Of a stretch of DNA of 28,621 nt, positions 27,284-28,621 are shown in pieces. Positions within the stretch are counted from its first letter, which is position 1. Each line of letters starts with the position of its first letter. The DNA is taken from NCBI GenBank assembly GCA_965373045.1, contig CBDVEQ010000010.1, forward strand, positions 1-28,621, in the 5' to 3' direction. A program made the translations under genes and the position numbers. The notes beneath the pieces were generated by a model that did not search any database, was not told the DNA's origin, and saw only the letters and a list, made by a program, of their open reading frames with translations. Source of the DNA: DAOVDI01 sp965373045 (GTDB lineage: Bacteria > Acidobacteriota > Aminicenantia > Aminicenantales > Aminicenantaceae).

Positions 27284-28072
27284 ATGATCGTGTATAAGAA
27301 CCGTGAAGAATTGCTTGGGATGAAGAAGAGCAATCAGATCGTAGCACAGATCCTCCATGAACTGAGAGCAATGATCCGGCCCGGCATCAGCACTGCTGAA
27401 TTGGACGCATATGTGCAAAAACGCACCAGGGAAATGAATGCAGTACCGGCCTTTAAAGGATACCGTGGTTATCCCGCTTCACTCTGTACATCGATCAACG
27501 AAGAGATCGTTCACGGGATTCCTTCTTCTACCCGGAAACTGAAGGATGGAGATATTCTAAGTTTGGATTTTGGTGTGGTCCTGGACGGATTTTATGGAGA
27601 TGCGGCTGTGACCTATCCTGTTGGTACCGTATCAAACGAAGCGAAGATGCTCATACATAACGCGGAAGATGCTTTTTACGCCGGTCTGGAACAGGTAAAA
27701 GTGGGAAACAGGATTTCCGATATTTCCAATGCGATCCAGCAAAAAGTGGAAGGCCAGGGATTTTCGGTTATCCGCATTTTTGTGGGCCATGGAATTGGTT
27801 TTGCACTCCATGAGGAGCCGCAGATCCCGAATTTTGGAGCCCCGGGACGGGGACCCAGGATCAAGCAGGGAATGACCCTGGCTATTGAACCGATGATCGC
27901 GGCCGGCCACTGGGACGCAGAGATTTTGGAAGATAATTGGACGGCGGTAACCAAGGATCGGAGTTTGTCTTCCCATTATGAGCACACAGTGGCTGTAACA
28001 GAGAACGGAGCAGTTATTTTAAGTAAGTGGGAAGAAGATAAAAGTAAACATTCTATCGAGGAAATTGTATGA
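27284..28072 (+). CDS. map: Methionine aminopeptidase, type I
   Basis: A 262-residue cytoplasmic metalloprotease that removes N-terminal Met from new proteins. All five metal ligands are present: D95, D106, H169, E202 and E233, in [32 protein letters not shown] and YEHT. The substrate-site His is in EEIVHGIP. There is no N-terminal zinc extension, so it is the plain bacterial form. It lies two bases after adk and overlaps infA by four bases. Confidence 0.98.
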   Translation: MIVYKNREELLGMKKSNQIVAQILHELRAMIRPGISTAELDAYVQKRTREMNAVPAFKGYRGYPASLCTSINEEIVHGIPSSTRKLKDGDILSLDFGVVLDGFYGDAAVTYPVGTVSNEAKMLIHNAEDAFYAGLEQVKVGNRISDISNAIQQKVEGQGFSVIRIFVGHGIGFALHEEPQIPNFGAPGRGPRIKQGMTLAIEPMIAAGHWDAEILEDNWTAVTKDRSLSSHYEHTVAVTENGAVILSKWEEDKSKHSIEEIV

Positions 28073-28287
28073 ATAAAAACGGAGTGTATGAGGCAGAGGG
28101 AAAGGTCCTTGAAACTCTCCCTAATGCGATGTTTCGCGTTGAACTGGCGAATAAGCATCAGATACTGGCGCATATATCAGGGCGTATGCGGAAGCATTTC
28201 ATCCGTATTCTTCCAGGAGATAAGGTGCTGGTCGAACTTTCTCCATATGACTTGACTAAGGGAAGAATCACGTACCGCTTTAAATAA
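28069..28287 (+). CDS. infA: Translation initiation factor IF-1
   Basis: A 72-residue S1/OB-fold protein of exactly the usual size. [20 protein letters not shown] (about residues 10-29), [19 protein letters not shown] and [15 protein letters not shown] are near-invariant. IF-1 blocks the A site during initiation. The N-terminus MNKNGVYEA differs from the common MAKEEAIE but aligns in length. It starts within the map stop (ATGA). Confidence 0.98.
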   Translation: MNKNGVYEAEGKVLETLPNAMFRVELANKHQILAHISGRMRKHFIRILPGDKVLVELSPYDLTKGRITYRFK

Positions 28288-28302
28288 ATAGAGGAAAAGA
28301 CA

Positions 28303-28416
28303 ATGAAAGTACGAGCGTCTGTAAAAAAAATGTGCAGGAATTGCCGTATCATCAAGCGGAAAGGGATTATTCGTGTGATATGCACAAATCCCAAGCATAA
28401 ACAAAAACAAGGTTAG
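28303..28416 (+). CDS. rpmJ: 50S ribosomal protein L36 (zinc-binding form)
   Basis: A 37-residue protein starting [20 protein letters not shown] and ending NPKHKQKQG. The zinc ribbon ligands are C11, C14, C27 and H32. L36 joins 23S rRNA domains near the base of the L7/L12 stalk. The ATG follows AGAGGAAAAGACA. It lies between infA and rpsM as in nearly all bacteria. Confidence 0.97.
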   Translation: MKVRASVKKMCRNCRIIKRKGIIRVICTNPKHKQKQG

Positions 28417-28427
28417 ATGAGGTAAAA

Positions 28428-28621
28428 ATGGCAAGAATAGCTGGAATCACGCTTCCTAACGAGAAAAGAGTTGAAATTGGATTGACTTATATCTTTGGTA
28501 TCGGGCGTGCCTCTTCGATAAGAATTCTGAAGTTGGCAAAGATCAATAAAGACAAAAAAGTAAAGGATCTGTCCGAAGCTGAAGTCAATAAGATCCGAAA
28601 GATCATTGAGAAGAGCGAGAA
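28428..28621 (+). CDS. rpsM: 30S ribosomal protein S13, N-terminal part (runs off the window)
   Basis: The first 64 codons, starting [20 protein letters not shown], then the helix-hairpin-helix-like [14 protein letters not shown] and [19 protein letters not shown]13 lies in the small-subunit head, contacts the P-site tRNA and bridges to L5. The ATG follows GAGGTAAAA. The basic C-terminal tail would lie beyond the window, presumably followed by rpsK, rpsD and rpoA. Confidence 0.97.
   Translation, partial: MARIAGITLPNEKRVEIGLTYIFGIGRASSIRILKLAKINKDKKVKDLSEAEVNKIRKIIEKSE

Overview
The window is one dense, entirely plus-strand cluster of housekeeping genes for transcription, translation and protein export. 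It opens on the last 23 codons of one tuf gene, then runs rpmG, tRNA-Trp, secE, nusG, rplK, rplA, rplJ, rplL, rpoB and rpoC, continues through the str genes (rpsL, rpsG, fusA, a complete second tuf), the S10 genes (rpsJ to rpsQ) and the spc genes (rplN to secY, adk, map, infA, rpmJ), and ends inside rpsM. No stretch over 300 bases lacks a gene; the longest gaps are 43 to 130 bases. I see no mobile element, CRISPR array or unknown gene.

Organism. It is a bacterium of moderate GC. RNA polymerase beta' carries the large insertion after the trigger helix, and beta carries a coiled insertion near residues 1040-1163, as in Gram-negative lineages rather than Firmicutes. The EF-Tu switch I region ([16 protein letters not shown]), the extra segment in the middle of RpoB and the joined rpoBC-str-S10-spc order resemble Acidobacteriota, perhaps the Aminicenantes side. 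This placement is inference from memory and is not secure.

Regions. Positions 1-1201: 3' end of tuf, L33, tRNA-Trp, SecE and NusG. Positions 1210-3313: proteins of the L11/L1 and L10/L12 stalks. Positions 3341-11793: beta and beta' subunits, overlapping by one base. Positions 11794-11923: the largest gap, with a small hairpin over the rpoC stop and a near-consensus sigma-70 type promoter (TTGACA, 17 bases, TAATAT with extended -10) facing rpsL. Positions 11924-16193: S12, S7, EF-G, EF-Tu. Positions 16239-28621: S10-spc genes with gaps of 0-45 bases or short stop/start overlaps, suggesting one very long transcript with translational coupling.

Most notable points. (1) RpoB has an insertion of about 62 residues near residue 85 with four Cys pairs; the first two have exactly the spacing and flanking residues of the N-terminal zinc-binding domain of RpoC encoded just downstream. 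(2) EF-G has lost the usual tip histidine of domain IV (Asp instead) and has an altered first tip loop. (3) The two tuf 3' ends are identical but for one base, and identity stops two bases past the stop codon. (4) The classic ribosomal-protein operator sites have almost no intergenic room here. Several starts were corrected from the longest open frame (rplA, rpsL, rpsQ, rpsE).
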